From Saprospiraceae bacterium (GTDB lineage Bacteria > Bacteroidota > Bacteroidia > Chitinophagales > Saprospiraceae): DNA of 44,968 nt. The DNA is taken from assembly GCA_026989035.1 (NCBI GenBank), contig JALSKB010000179.1:1-44968 (forward strand), read 5' to 3'. Within the stretch, counting starts at the first letter, position 1. Every line of letters begins with the position of its first letter. The notes under the pieces were generated by a model that ran no database searches, was not told where the DNA came from, and was given only the letters and a program-made list of their open reading frames with translations. A program made the position numbers and the translations under genes. This document shows, piece by piece, positions 26,483 to 35,869 of the stretch.

Positions 26483-27748
26483 CTATAAATCCAGCAACAG
26501 TTTAACAGGATCTTCCAGCAGTTCTTTCACGCGAACGAGAAAAGTTACCGAAGTGCTTCCGTCAATAATGCGATGATCGTAAGAAAGAGCCAGGTACATC
26601 ATCGGGCGAATCTCTACCTGACCGTTTACAGCTACAGGGCGCTCTTTGATGGCATGCATACCCAAGATGGCACTCTGCGGCTCGTTCAAAATGGGCGTAC
26701 TCAACAAGGAGCCAAAAACACCTCCATTCGTGATGGTAAAAGTGCCGCCACTCATCTCTTCCAAACTCAACCTCCCTTCTCTGGCTTTGGCAGCCAACTC
26801 CTTAATCTTGCGTTCAATCTCTGCGAAAGACAGCGATTCCACATTTTTTACGGGAGGCACCACCAAGCCGTTGGGTGTAGAAATAGCGATGGAAATATCC
26901 ACGTAATCGTGATAAATGATTTCATCGCCCTCGATAAAGGCATTGACATCGGGCATATCCATCAGCACTTTGGCGCAAGCCTTGGCAAAAAGCGACATAA
27001 AGCCCAGTTTGATGCCGTATTTTTCTACAAATTGTTCTTGATATTTCTTCCGCAAAGCCATGACTTCCGTCAAATCCACCTCGTTAAAGGTGGTCAGCAT
27101 GGCTGTTTGATTTTTTGCTGAAACGAGACGACGGGCAATAGTCCGCCGCATGCGACTCATCTTTTTGCGCTGTTCTGTTCGTTTTGGGCTTTCGCCAAAT
27201 GTCGGAGCTTCTTGCCGGTCAGCCTCGGCCTGTACCGCCTTATCTGCCGTCGTTGTTGCAACCCGCTTTTCATCAGCTATAGCCCCTAACACGTCTTGCT
27301 TAGTAATGCGACCGCCCTTGCCCGTGCCTTGAATTTGTGAAGCTTCCAAACCGTTTTCCCGAAGAAGCTTGGCTGCAGCCGGAGAAGGAACACCGACCTC
27401 TTTTGCCGAAGTTTGAAGCTCAGTGGCTGCTTCCGATTTGCCGGAAGGCAATTGAACCTGCTTCTGCTCGCCCTCTTCCGCAGCAACGGTGGGTTTCTCT
27501 GCCGGAGCAGCATCAGTATCTATACGAGCCACCAAGGCTCCTATTTCCAAATCATCCCCTTCCTTAGCTACGTGAATCAACTTACCTGCAGCTTCCGCAG
27601 GAAATTCCAAGGTAGCCTTGTCCGATTCAAACTCGCAAATGGGTTCATCGCGTTCGACATAAGAGCCGTCTTCCTTCAACCACTGCGACAGGGTTACCTC
27701 GTTGATGGACTCTCCTATGGTTGGGACGCGCATTTCTCTAATAGGCAT
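26483..27748 (-). CDS. sucB: 2-oxoglutarate dehydrogenase E2, dihydrolipoamide succinyltransferase
   Basis: 421 residues from the ATG at 27746-27748 ([15 protein letters not shown]). The lipoyl domain has its modified lysine in [10 protein letters not shown]. An Ala/Glu-rich linker is followed by the E3-binding domain ([15 protein letters not shown] ... [11 protein letters not shown]), a second linker, and the acyltransferase core ending with the catalytic [10 protein letters not shown]. The VPTIGESI start and [13 protein letters not shown] point to the succinyl rather than acetyl enzyme. It is part of the TCA-cycle complex; sucA is not adjacent in this window. Confidence 0.93.
   Translation of the reverse strand: MPIREMRVPTIGESINEVTLSQWLKEDGSYVERDEPICEFESDKATLEFPAEAAGKLIHVAKEGDDLEIGALVARIDTDAAPAEKPTVAAEEGEQKQVQLPSGKSEAATELQTSAKEVGVPSPAAAKLLRENGLEASQIQGTGKGGRITKQDVLGAIADEKRVATTTADKAVQAEADRQEAPTFGESPKRTEQRKKMSRMRRTIARRLVSAKNQTAMLTTFNEVDLTEVMALRKKYQEQFVEKYGIKLGFMSLFAKACAKVLMDMPDVNAFIEGDEIIYHDYVDISIAISTPNGLVVPPVKNVESLSFAEIERKIKELAAKAREGRLSLEEMSGGTFTITNGGVFGSLLSTPILNEPQSAILGMHAIKERPVAVNGQVEIRPMMYLALSYDHRIIDGSTSVTFLVRVKELLEDPVKLLLDL
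27187..27199 (-). repeat. Iterated 13-mer, copy 7
   Basis: Exact and sense in the second linker of sucB, where it encodes TFGESP. Confidence 0.8.
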
Positions 27749-27895
27749 AGCTGACTGGTCTTTGAGCAAAGTAAGCTCCTCTTCCTTGCAAACTTTTGAT
27801 ATTCAAGTCAAAGGCTTAGAGCAATCAAACCCATGAACGACAAGGCACAAGCCAACAATATCGTCCGCGCCTTTGCCACGAGTGTGATGCGCCCG

Positions 27896-27923
27896 CAAAG
27901 ATACGCAAAAAAGAAGCGCACAA
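27896..27923 (-). promoter_or_regulatory. Predicted promoter of sucB
   Basis: On the minus strand TTG (27923-27921), then 17 nt, then TATCTTTG (27903-27896), matching the Bacteroidota -33/-7 signature. It overlaps the region of the antiporter gene's stop codon and is ~150 nt upstream of sucB. Confidence 0.55.
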
Positions 27924-27928
27924 ACGGT

Positions 27929-29767
27929 CTATTCTTCGGCCAATGCTTTTCCGATATAGACCAACACATCCCCTTCTTCCACCTCCATATCGTCGCAGCG
28001 AGAGAGTATAATATCAACCCCTTGCCCCCCTTTGCGCTTAATAAAAAGCGGAATACTTTCTTCTTGGCGATTGATGCGAGCAATAATTTGTTTAAATTGT
28101 TCTTTAGAAGTAATGGGAATTTCGTGCAATTCAGGATGATCTCTGACCACCTCACTGAGGTTGATGTAATCATCCACACAGGAAAAAAGGCCCTCTTTCG
28201 GACTACCGGAACCTTCTCCAAGTTGCAATTCGTCTTGCGAAATCAGGCGATAAGCGGCATGTTCATCTTCCAAGATTTGTTTAAATCGCTCTACGGCAAA
28301 TTTATTGACGTCGGAGCTGCCGGTCATGGCCAGCACCATTTTGACGTTGAGCAATTCGGGATGGTCGATGAGGTCTTCGGAAAAAACGTCTTCCCGGATA
28401 GCCGTAAGCCCTTCGCGTTTAGCTTTTTCCACCAAAGAAGCCGAGCGGTCAAGCAAAATCACCTTGTTCCCGTGCTCTTGCAAGTACTTGGCTATGAGGC
28501 GGGCTGCCTTATTGGCTCCGATAATGAGCACACCCTCGCGTTCTTCAAGAGCTACACCCAACCACTGAGCAACGAACCGCGCTGTAGTGGCATTGAGCAA
28601 GACCGTGCCCGCTACAATCATAAAGACCAAGGGCGTGATGTACTCCGCTCCCGGCATTTTGCCCATCAGCTTCAGCCCAAAAAGAGAAGCTACACCGGCA
28701 GCCACCACACCGCGAGGCCCCACCCAGGAAATAAAAGCCTTCTCCCCAATCGTCAGACTAGAACCATGTGTACTTATAAAAACAGAAAGCGGCCTCAAGA
28801 CAAAAATCACCAACAAGAACAATCCCAGCGCCCGATAATCTTGCAGCAGAAGAATCTGCTCAACATCTATGTTGGCAGAAAGCAAAATGAAAAGCATGGA
28901 AATGAGCAGAATGCTCAAAGACTCCTTGAAGTCGAGGATATAACTCAATTCTTTGGTGTCCAGATTGCCCAAAACCATACCCATAATGACCACACTCAAA
29001 AGCCCGGATTCGTGCTCCAGTTGGTCGGACGCCACAAAAACGCCCAGCACCAGGGCTAAAGTAAAGACGTTAATCAAATAGTGAGGAAGTAGCTTGTGTT
29101 TCAACATGAAACGCAAAAAATGCGCTGCAGTAAAACCCAAACTAACGCCCACGATGAGAATGCGCAAGAAAGACTCAAAGGCCCGCAGCGTAAAAGCGCC
29201 TCCCTGACCACTGATAATGAAGTCAAAAACCAAGACAGCTACCAAAGCGCCCAAAGGATCGATCAAAATTCCCTCCCACTTGAGTACCGTAGCTACCTTG
29301 GGCTTTAAAGGCAAATTGCGCAAAATAGGAGCAATCACCGTTGGGCCGGTAACGATGATCAAAGCGGCAAACAGCGAAGACAACTGCCAGTTTAAGCCCA
29401 TTAAATAATGGACACTCAAAGCTCCTCCGACAAAAGTAATGGCCGCCCCCAAAGAAATCAACTTCCAAATGGTAGGCCCCACTTCCCTCACTTCCCGCAT
29501 CTTTAAGGTCAGCCCTCCCTCGAAAAGAATAATGCCTATTGACAACTCCACAAAATAAAACAGGTACTCATTGGGAAAAAGACCATACCCCGTTTTAGGG
29601 TCATAGACCGGCTCTAACCACTTTGCTCCATCGGGGAGGAAAAGACTGGACACCGGCCCCACAGCCAGACCAATGAGAATAAGCGGCAAAATAGCCGGCA
29701 AACGAAAATACCAAGCCAACCACTGGGCCAAAATCCCTAAAATAATGAGGGAAGCGAGTTCTAACAT
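27929..29767 (-). CDS. CPA-type cation:proton antiporter with C-terminal TrkA-N-like domain
   Basis: 612 residues from the ATG at 29765-29767 (MLELASLIILGIL). About twelve membrane helices (residues 1-395) contain the antiporter core: FELSIGIILFEGGL-type helix, IIVTGPTVIAPIL and KWEGILIDPLGAL. After ~400 a cytoplasmic nucleotide-binding fold (GVLIIGANKAARLIAKYLQ ... VILLDRSASL) resembles TrkA-N/RCK domains, with a degenerate glycine loop, and a TrkA-C-like end (VEEGDVLVYIG). It probably exchanges Na+ or K+ for protons and is gated by a nucleotide; the ion is not determined. Confidence 0.88.
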   Translation of the reverse strand: MLELASLIILGILAQWLAWYFRLPAILPLILIGLAVGPVSSLFLPDGAKWLEPVYDPKTGYGLFPNEYLFYFVELSIGIILFEGGLTLKMREVREVGPTIWKLISLGAAITFVGGALSVHYLMGLNWQLSSLFAALIIVTGPTVIAPILRNLPLKPKVATVLKWEGILIDPLGALVAVLVFDFIISGQGGAFTLRAFESFLRILIVGVSLGFTAAHFLRFMLKHKLLPHYLINVFTLALVLGVFVASDQLEHESGLLSVVIMGMVLGNLDTKELSYILDFKESLSILLISMLFILLSANIDVEQILLLQDYRALGLFLLVIFVLRPLSVFISTHGSSLTIGEKAFISWVGPRGVVAAGVASLFGLKLMGKMPGAEYITPLVFMIVAGTVLLNATTARFVAQWLGVALEEREGVLIIGANKAARLIAKYLQEHGNKVILLDRSASLVEKAKREGLTAIREDVFSEDLIDHPELLNVKMVLAMTGSSDVNKFAVERFKQILEDEHAAYRLISQDELQLGEGSGSPKEGLFSCVDDYINLSEVVRDHPELHEIPITSKEQFKQIIARINRQEESIPLFIKRKGGQGVDIILSRCDDMEVEEGDVLVYIGKALAEE

Positions 29768-29780
29768 GGGGTAAAAATAC

Positions 29781-29812
29781 AAAAAACCGCTTGCTTGCAC
29801 AGGCGGTTTTTT
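29781..29812 (-). terminator. Intrinsic terminator after gldN
   Basis: AAAAAACCGC pairs with GCGGTTTTTT around a short loop, between the gldN stop (29842) and the antiporter start (29767). Near-symmetry gives T-runs on both strands. Confidence 0.8.
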
Positions 29813-29841
29813 GTTTTAACAGGTGAAAAGCCACTCGCTTC

Positions 29842-30720
29842 TCAATAGGACCAAAGGTCCTGTTCAAAGTTGAAGATGCTTTGCTTGATACGCTCCGACT
29901 CCAGCAAAAGGTCCACGCCGGAAAGATAATCTTTCAAACGACGATCATAAACGTTGGACTCTTTGTAAATATAACTGGAAAAATAGCGCATCTCCATGAT
30001 GTCTTCCCAAGAGGTTAGAGAAGCATCATTGCCTTCTATATAAGCTTTTTCTCTAGCAAGCACTTTGCGGGCATCGGGATAATACACCCAGAACATCACC
30101 TTCTCATAGAGGAAGTTTCCATTGTCATCGGTAACATCCTGAATAGGCGCAACACCCAAAATGCGCACCTGCAAGGTCGAAGTTTCTCTGTCGAAGAACC
30201 AATCTTCTTTTACGCGAAAGCGCTTGATGTCTTCCGGATTGATTTCGTTGCGAACGACTTGAATGATTTCTTCGTAAGTTTCAGGATCAAAGACAATGGT
30301 CGTATCCAGAAAACTCACCTGAGCAGCCACCTCATCGGCTGTGAGTGGATGAAGAAATTTGTCGTCCTCAGGGCTGTACACCGTAATGTCTTCATTGATG
30401 GCGGCGTCCAGTAAAATTTTAAAGAAAGGCCGATCGGGATAGATGAAGTGTTTGTTCATCTTTTCGCGTACATCAATCACACGCCAAATGCGTTTTTCCC
30501 AGAAAATGTCGATTTCGCGGATATCGTCATACGGCAAAACGCGGTGTTCAACGGTAAGTTTTTTTTCCACGATGCCATCCACGGGGAGATCCCCCTCATC
30601 CACCGGTTCACCGGATTCGGTCAGGGAGGCTTCGGGAGATTGAGCTGAGAGCAAGCCAGGGGCCATAAACAAACCCGCGAGCAGAGCACTTAGAAACAGA
30701 GTTTTGAGAGCCATCTTCAT
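29842..30720 (-). CDS. gldN: Type IX secretion/gliding protein GldN
   Basis: 292 residues from the ATG at 30718-30720 (MKMALKTLFLSALLAG); the longer frame upstream starts before the signal peptide. The signal ends near GLLSAQ. The mature protein matches the GldN/PorN pattern: DDIREIDIFWEKRIWRVIDV, then KMNKHFIYPDRPFF and FWVYYPDARKVLA. By family knowledge it is a periplasmic component that forms the ring with GldK and contacts GldM. It is the last gene of gldKLMN, separated from gldM by 227 nt containing two hairpins. Confidence 0.95.
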   Translation of the reverse strand: MKMALKTLFLSALLAGLFMAPGLLSAQSPEASLTESGEPVDEGDLPVDGIVEKKLTVEHRVLPYDDIREIDIFWEKRIWRVIDVREKMNKHFIYPDRPFFKILLDAAINEDITVYSPEDDKFLHPLTADEVAAQVSFLDTTIVFDPETYEEIIQVVRNEINPEDIKRFRVKEDWFFDRETSTLQVRILGVAPIQDVTDDNGNFLYEKVMFWVYYPDARKVLAREKAYIEGNDASLTSWEDIMEMRYFSSYIYKESNVYDRRLKDYLSGVDLLLESERIKQSIFNFEQDLWSY

Positions 30721-30808
30721 AATTAAATACTTTGCTTGTGTGTAGCTAAATGAAAGAGTAAAGCACTGTACAACTGCTACAATTGCTTTGCGCAAAAGCC
30801 GGCCGAAA

Positions 30809-30883
30809 AAACCGCCGGTTTCCTGCTTGAGAGCGCCACCGGATATAGAACGCTCAGCTGAAGTTTCTATTATCCGGTGGCAC
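30809..30883 (-). other. Tandem hairpins between gldM and gldN
   Basis: GCCACCGGATA (30835-30845) pairs with TATCCGGTGGC (30871-30881), extended by TAGAA/TTCTA after a bulge. Next on the minus strand comes AAACC-GGC-GGTTT followed by T residues (around 30823-30809), which resembles a weak terminator. Together they could reduce transcription into gldN or define an mRNA end. Confidence 0.6.
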
Positions 30884-30947
30884 TTCCCTGTTTTTTATGA
30901 GCAAGACAGACTTCAAAGGTTATCAAACCTCTGCAAGCCGCCTGTTC

Positions 30948-32510
30948 TTACTTGATGTTAAAGACCAAAGAGTTGATCTTACGGCCCGAAGAGTCACCAG
31001 GACAACGCGCCTTGACATCCATGAAGTAGAAGGTATCTCCGGGCTTCGCCTGGTTGATCAAGCGCTGGGCCTGAGACTTATAGCTACCACCTGAATTCAA
31101 AGCTTCCACAGCATCCTGGCGCTTGGGTACGCGCACCAGGCGGAAACCCTGAATTTGGCATTTGGCATCGAAGTCGAAGTTATCCAACCAGGCAATCAAG
31201 CCTTTTTGCGCTTTAAATGTACCTGCCGGCAAGGTGCCGTCAGACTTGTTACCCAGTCGTGCAATGGGGTCGGGTATGCGCTTTACGCGGAAACCCTTTT
31301 TGGCATTCATGCCTCCTCCGCTTACCTTGACAAAGCAGTTAGGCTCTTGGCCTCCGGGTTTGCTCACCGTTACCACGTACTGAGAACCACTGACTTTTTT
31401 GATCTTACCTCCGCCACCGCTGATGCTCACGCGCAACTCACTGGTCGGAATGCCAGCGGCAGAGATGGAAACGGGATTCTCAACACCGATGTAAAACACA
31501 TTCATCTTATCGGCAGAAACGGCCACCGAGCGCTCACCCACCTCGTATTCAAAGACTTTTTCGTACTCCTTCTCTTCCTTGGTCAGTGGGTTGGTAACTA
31601 CGATCTTTACGTTCAACTTCTTCGTGCCCAAGCCCGTTGCCTTGGTGGTGTAATGGGCTGTTCCCTCTTCCATGGGAATTAAATTCCCGTTGACATACAC
31701 CTTGGTGTTTTCAGAAGACTGAGAAGAATACGCCCCCAAAAAGACATCCGCTTCAAACTTTTCACCTCGGATGACATAAGACTTTTTAGCGGCCAAAACC
31801 GGCTGGAAGACGTCAAAAACGATGTCCTCTCCTTTGGCTTTTTTGAACAGGTAGTTCAACACAGCTGCCGCAGAAGTCTTGGCATCGCTTTGGATTTTAG
31901 AGAACATGGGGAAAACAGCCGCCACCGGCATTTGGCGAAACTTGAAATCCGCCCAACTGCTCTTTTTGTCATGACTCAAGGCCTTCCAGTCTTCAACATC
32001 CAACGAGATACTCTTGATCACTTCCGGATCTTTATCGACCAAGTCAATCAACTTCTGGCGGGTTTCTTTGATCTTGGCCTCCAGTTCAAAGCCCTTTCCA
32101 TCGTCCTCCGGTGTATTGGGGTCTCCCAGCACCAACAGACGGGTAGTAACATCTTTATCCTTTTTGCGCTTGGGCCATTCGGGATGGTCCGGATGAGGGC
32201 CACCTGCTGCCTCAAACAACTCATCACGCAGATTTTGTACGTAATCTACGAATTCCGAAGTAATGGCTTGTGCCTGCTTGGCCTTTTCGGCAAATTCCTT
32301 TTTATCAGGATAGGCTTCAGCTTGGTCTTCAATGGCATCCAGCACTCGGCTGTTGCTGACATCAACGATTTTTCCCGATTCTTGAATACCCTTATCCAGA
32401 GAGAAAAAGGCATTCATCACTTCGGCCGATACATTGAGGGCCAGCAGAGCCGTCAGCACCAGATACATCAAGTTAATCATCAACTGCCGCGGTTCCTTAG
32501 GTATTGACAT
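30948..32510 (-). CDS. gldM: Type IX secretion motor protein GldM
   Basis: 520 residues. A single N-terminal membrane helix (LMINLMYLVLTALLALNVSA, ~10-30) is preceded by the conserved SIPKEPRQ. A long helical region follows, then beta-rich periplasmic domains (for example YVIRGEKFEADVFLGAYSS and later IPTSELRVSISGGGGKI). By knowledge of the family, GldM dimers insert into the GldL pentamer and transmit torque or energy across the periplasm to GldK/GldN. It starts 53 nt after gldL. Confidence 0.95.
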   Translation of the reverse strand: MSIPKEPRQLMINLMYLVLTALLALNVSAEVMNAFFSLDKGIQESGKIVDVSNSRVLDAIEDQAEAYPDKKEFAEKAKQAQAITSEFVDYVQNLRDELFEAAGGPHPDHPEWPKRKKDKDVTTRLLVLGDPNTPEDDGKGFELEAKIKETRQKLIDLVDKDPEVIKSISLDVEDWKALSHDKKSSWADFKFRQMPVAAVFPMFSKIQSDAKTSAAAVLNYLFKKAKGEDIVFDVFQPVLAAKKSYVIRGEKFEADVFLGAYSSQSSENTKVYVNGNLIPMEEGTAHYTTKATGLGTKKLNVKIVVTNPLTKEEKEYEKVFEYEVGERSVAVSADKMNVFYIGVENPVSISAAGIPTSELRVSISGGGGKIKKVSGSQYVVTVSKPGGQEPNCFVKVSGGGMNAKKGFRVKRIPDPIARLGNKSDGTLPAGTFKAQKGLIAWLDNFDFDAKCQIQGFRLVRVPKRQDAVEALNSGGSYKSQAQRLINQAKPGDTFYFMDVKARCPGDSSGRKINSLVFNIK

Positions 32511-32563
32511 GGCAATGGATTTTTTTGGTTAACAAATGGTTGTTTTCAAGAGAAAGCAACCGT

Positions 32564-33154
32564 TTATCCACGACCTATGCTGGCCATTGCACTCAGCATG
32601 TTGCCATATACCGAATTCAAGGAACTGAGGTTTTGATTCAAACCTGCCAATTGTTCTTTGAAGGCTTTGGCATCTTCTACCGAATCGCTCAAATCGCCCA
32701 TGGCTTCATTCAACTTCGCATAGAAGTTGTTCATCGTCTGGATTTGCTGGCTGGTACCCGAAAAATCCACTTCCTGCAAAGCTTTCAAAGCCGAGAGGTT
32801 TTTGGATACATTCTGCAATTCGGAGAGCATGCCTCCCAGTTGTTTTTCAACCACTTCACCGTCCAGAGGTTTACCCATAGGTGCTGCGGTACCACCCACG
32901 GTCAGTGGCTGCATGGGAGCATCGTAATCGTCCAATCCGGGGAACAATTTTTCCCAATAATAATCTTTTTCAGGGCCTACCAAGCCCAAAAACAAGAAGA
33001 TAAAGGCCTCTGTACACAAGCCGATGGTCAGCATGAGACTAGCTCCGGGCAAGCTCTCCAGCTTAAAAAGAGCACCGAGCAAAACCACGGATGCGCCAAG
33101 ACCGATGATGAGGTTCTTGATGTACTTGAAGCTTTTCGAATGCAAAAAACTCAT
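32564..33154 (-). CDS. gldL: Type IX secretion motor protein GldL
   Basis: 196 residues. Two membrane helices (~12-30 and ~38-58) are followed by a cytoplasmic helical domain with a coiled-coil look (LQNVSKNLSALKALQEVDFS). Glu49 in TIGLCTEAFIF, inside the second helix, is at the position known in Flavobacterium GldL to be needed for proton-driven motor function, so the motor should be active. It is co-oriented with gldK and gldM. Confidence 0.95.
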   Translation of the reverse strand: MSFLHSKSFKYIKNLIIGLGASVVLLGALFKLESLPGASLMLTIGLCTEAFIFLFLGLVGPEKDYYWEKLFPGLDDYDAPMQPLTVGGTAAPMGKPLDGEVVEKQLGGMLSELQNVSKNLSALKALQEVDFSGTSQQIQTMNNFYAKLNEAMGDLSDSVEDAKAFKEQLAGLNQNLSSLNSVYGNMLSAMASIGRG

Positions 33155-33270
33155 TGTTGTGTTCGTTTTAGGTTAGTAAAGTTTGTTGCTTTTCCCGATC
33201 CCCTTTCCGGGAAATCCACTACCATAATGCCAAAGAGGCAAAAGGTAACAGCCAGGACGGGAAAAAGTCA

Positions 33271-33304
33271 AAAAGGAGGAGGAAATCGGTTTCCTCCTCC
33301 TTTT
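33271..33304 (-). terminator. Perfect 15-bp hairpin between gldK and gldL
   Basis: AAAAGGAGGAGGAAA pairs exactly with TTTCCTCCTCCTTTT around a 4-nt loop, 6 nt after the gldK stop. The right arm ends in four T residues, too few for a strong terminator; it may be a partial terminator or an mRNA processing/stability element within the operon. Confidence 0.65.
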
Positions 33305-33309
33305 CAGGT

Positions 33310-34551
33310 TTAGAAGTCATTGATGGAACGCCCAAGGAACGTCAGGGCACAGCGGAACCCGATATAAGACTTGGTGGTATCTTCAAACTCATAAGCGCGG
33401 CTGCTGGTTTGCAGGAAATAGCCCACATCTTTCCAGGAGCCTCCGCGGATGACTTTCAAGCGATAAGCATCGGGATCTTCTTCCTTGGTGTCGTAGCGAT
33501 AATCGGGGTTCATGTCGTGAATGAAGGAATAGGCATTGGAGTGGAAAGCCGTAACAGTCCATTCCGCCACATTACCGGACATGTTGTAAAGGCCATAATC
33601 GTTGGGGAAATAGGCATCTGCCTTAACCGTATAAAAACCACCGTCTTCGGGATAGTTGCCCCTGCCGGGTTTGAAGTTTGCCAACAGACAGCCCTTGGCA
33701 TTGCGCAGATAATAAGCACCCCAGGGATAAGGAGCATTTTCGTGTCCTCCACGCGCTGCATACTCCCATTCGTGCTCAAAAGGCAGGCGAAAATCTTCGG
33801 TATTGACGCCATTGGCCTCGTAGGCATTCCACAATTTTGTACGCCAATAGCAGAAAGCATTGGCCATATGCCAGTTGACGCCCACCACGGGATAGTCGTC
33901 AAAGGCCGGATGCCAGAAGTAATTGCGCGTCATCGGCTCATTGTACGAATAGGAGAAATCGCGTATCCAGCAGAGCGTGTCGGGATAGATGTTGATCTTT
34001 TTGCGCTTGATGAAAGACTGGCGATGCGATTTACCGCGGTCGTTGGCAGCCGCCTTCCAGTCGTACCACTCGTACTCATAAACCAATTTGCTGACATTCA
34101 ACTCTTTCTTGCCGGCAAAACGATCGCGCCCTTGGTAAAACAGATCTTCCAAGGTCTCATCTTCCCAATCTATTTCCTGTTCCCAGTCAATGAACTCATC
34201 ACCCGTAAGCTCATCTTCTACAAAGTGGTCCAGATATGCATGGGCCAGCGAATCGCGAACCCAATAGACAAACTGGCGATATTCGTTGTTGGTAATCTCC
34301 GTATCATCCATGTAAAAACCCGTAATGGAGATAGCTTTGGGCCGCTGATACATGGTGCGGGAGATGTCTTCATCTCCGGTACCAATGAACAAGGTGCCCG
34401 AGGGCACATAAACCATACCATAAGGGTTAATGCCTTTCCAGGCCGGACGATCCAAGACACCCGTAAGCTGGCCGGATTGGCGGGAGCCACAGGCTGCTAA
34501 AAAGGTTGTGAGAACCAATAGCGCGAAAACGGTTTTGAGCTGTAGTTTCAT
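33310..34551 (-). CDS. gldK: Type IX secretion/gliding lipoprotein GldK
   Basis: 413 residues from the ATG at 34549-34551 (MKLQLKTVFALLVL); the upstream ATG at 34573 would displace the signal. The signal ends LAAC, lipidated Cys21. The body is a formylglycine-generating-enzyme-like (FGE/sulfatase-modifying) fold: GMVYVPSGTLFIGTGD, then FYMDDTEITNNEYRQF, RLPFEHEWEYAARGG, NVAEWT and VIRGGSWKD. In GldK this fold is structural. By family knowledge it forms the outer-membrane-associated ring with GldN. First gene of the gldKLMN cluster. Confidence 0.95.
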   Translation of the reverse strand: MKLQLKTVFALLVLTTFLAACGSRQSGQLTGVLDRPAWKGINPYGMVYVPSGTLFIGTGDEDISRTMYQRPKAISITGFYMDDTEITNNEYRQFVYWVRDSLAHAYLDHFVEDELTGDEFIDWEQEIDWEDETLEDLFYQGRDRFAGKKELNVSKLVYEYEWYDWKAAANDRGKSHRQSFIKRKKINIYPDTLCWIRDFSYSYNEPMTRNYFWHPAFDDYPVVGVNWHMANAFCYWRTKLWNAYEANGVNTEDFRLPFEHEWEYAARGGHENAPYPWGAYYLRNAKGCLLANFKPGRGNYPEDGGFYTVKADAYFPNDYGLYNMSGNVAEWTVTAFHSNAYSFIHDMNPDYRYDTKEEDPDAYRLKVIRGGSWKDVGYFLQTSSRAYEFEDTTKSYIGFRCALTFLGRSINDF

Positions 34552-34879
34552 GTTTACACCCGAGTTTTCCTTCAATGAATAAAAAGTGACCGTAAAAGTA
34601 GATAAAAATCCGATACGGTCAAAGGTTAGTACGTGTTAATCTTCACTTTTTGCCGTTTAGGCGGCAAAAATAAGCAAAATTCAGCCGACATGGGAAGCAG
34701 AGCTTCTTTTTTGAGGTTGCGAAAAAACTTTCCGGCACCTCTTTTCTTTCCTACTCATGCTCATGTTTATAGCCGAGCTTGCTTTATTTTACGAGCGCCC
34801 AAAGTTAGAATTTTTCCTGCAATTGGAAAATTTGGGCGCTTTTTTCTACAAATTAGCCGGCGTATGTTCTCCAATTCGT
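34552..34879. other. 328-nt spacer between gldK and the PorP/SprF gene
   Basis: Contains the predicted gldK promoter (34593-34622) and a palindrome TTTTTGCCG/CGGCAAAAA (34647-34670). The palindrome has A-runs rather than T-runs after the stem on either strand, so it is not a terminator. The rest shows no gene. Confidence 0.6.
34593..34622 (-). promoter_or_regulatory. Possible promoter of gldKLMN
   Basis: On the minus strand TTG (34622-34620), 19 nt, then TACTTTTA (34600-34593), one mismatch from TAnnTTTG; ~40 nt before the gldK ATG. Confidence 0.45.
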
Positions 34880-35869
34880 TCAAAAACGGGGGCTATAAAT
34901 AACAGGAGGCAATTTGCCCTTGCCCGGCACTTTGCCCAAAGCATACTGTATCCACAATTCATGAGAGCCGTCGGAAACCCTCCTCAAACCGGAAACTGTC
35001 CAGTCGTAAGCATACATCAAACGCCACTTTTCATTGAGTTGATACCCCAGGGAAAAAATCAAAGCATCCAAGCTGCGGCTGTCGTATCCTCTTAACGCCA
35101 GGCCTGCCGAAATATTGCCGTTCCAGGTCCAAAGGGAAGATAGATCCGTTTGCCAGCTCACCAGATCGGTTTTTACCAGCAAAGCGGGTTCCCACAGCAA
35201 GAAGCGCCCCCACTCCATTCTATAAGCTCCGTAAAAGAAAAGATGAACCGTCGGATCGTGTACCACCGGGTTCTGTTTGGCGAAAGCCGACAAAGCAAAA
35301 CGCTCTATGGAAAGACCTAAAGCCCCTCGTTCAGATAACCAAAAAGCTCCAAGCCCGGCCGTAAGCCAGGCCGCTTGCCAAGGCTGTGCCTGGAGCCTGT
35401 CATCCCGATGGTCTATGGTTCCTCCCTCGTAAACCCCATCCGGCGTACGCAAAAACTGACCTGGCAGACGCTGCTGCTCATAACCCAAGCGAGCACCCAA
35501 AGACCACTTGCCTCCCGCTAAAATGCCTTGGAAGTTGTAAGCTAAACCGGCTGTTAACCACTCTTCTGCGCCCAAGACCTCCCTGCTCAACTGCAAGCCC
35601 ACGCCTCCTCTGGTCAGATATACAGGCATCTGTAGCGAAACAAAACCCGATTGTGGCTTGCCGGGCAATGGCCCCAACCATTGACTGCGCCAACGGGCAT
35701 CCAACAACAAATCTTCTTCCAAGCCGGCATAAGCAGCATTGAACAAAAGGGGGTTGAGCGAAAACAGGCTGTACTGAGGCAACTGCTGGGCCGGCAAAAC
35801 AGCTGCAAAAACCAACAACAAACCTGTAAGCCACGCCCAACGAAAAAAAGTGAAGTCAAACTGCTTCAT
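34880..35869 (-). CDS. PorP/SprF-family type IX secretion outer-membrane protein
   Basis: 329 residues. The signal peptide ends near VLPAQQ, directly followed by the family signature LPQYSLFSLNPLLFNAAYAG. The remainder is a 14-strand-type barrel, with GKPQSGFVSLQMPV and later AGLALRGYDSRSLDALIFSLGY, ending SPRF. In this family, members associate with a T9SS substrate or with the GldKN ring. Its position upstream of gldK on the same strand matches the common porP-gldKLMN order. It carries one iterated 13-mer (35276). Confidence 0.92.
   Translation of the reverse strand: MKQFDFTFFRWAWLTGLLLVFAAVLPAQQLPQYSLFSLNPLLFNAAYAGLEEDLLLDARWRSQWLGPLPGKPQSGFVSLQMPVYLTRGGVGLQLSREVLGAEEWLTAGLAYNFQGILAGGKWSLGARLGYEQQRLPGQFLRTPDGVYEGGTIDHRDDRLQAQPWQAAWLTAGLGAFWLSERGALGLSIERFALSAFAKQNPVVHDPTVHLFFYGAYRMEWGRFLLWEPALLVKTDLVSWQTDLSSLWTWNGNISAGLALRGYDSRSLDALIFSLGYQLNEKWRLMYAYDWTVSGLRRVSDGSHELWIQYALGKVPGKGKLPPVIYSPRF
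35276..35288 (+). repeat. Iterated 13-mer, copy 8
   Basis: Exact, antisense within the PorP/SprF gene, which reads it as AFAKQ. Confidence 0.8.

Noticed and set aside
27833-29059. 408-codon plus-strand ORF opposite the antiporter gene
   Set aside because: It is the complement of a clear membrane transporter on the minus strand; its composition (Gln, His and Lys-rich) is that of an antisense frame.
33409-34500. 363-codon plus-strand ORF opposite gldK
   Set aside because: Shadow frame of gldK, with no start or protein pattern of its own.
34647-34670. Terminator in the gldK/PorP spacer
   Set aside because: The palindrome ends in A residues rather than T residues on both strands, so it lacks a U-run in either transcript.
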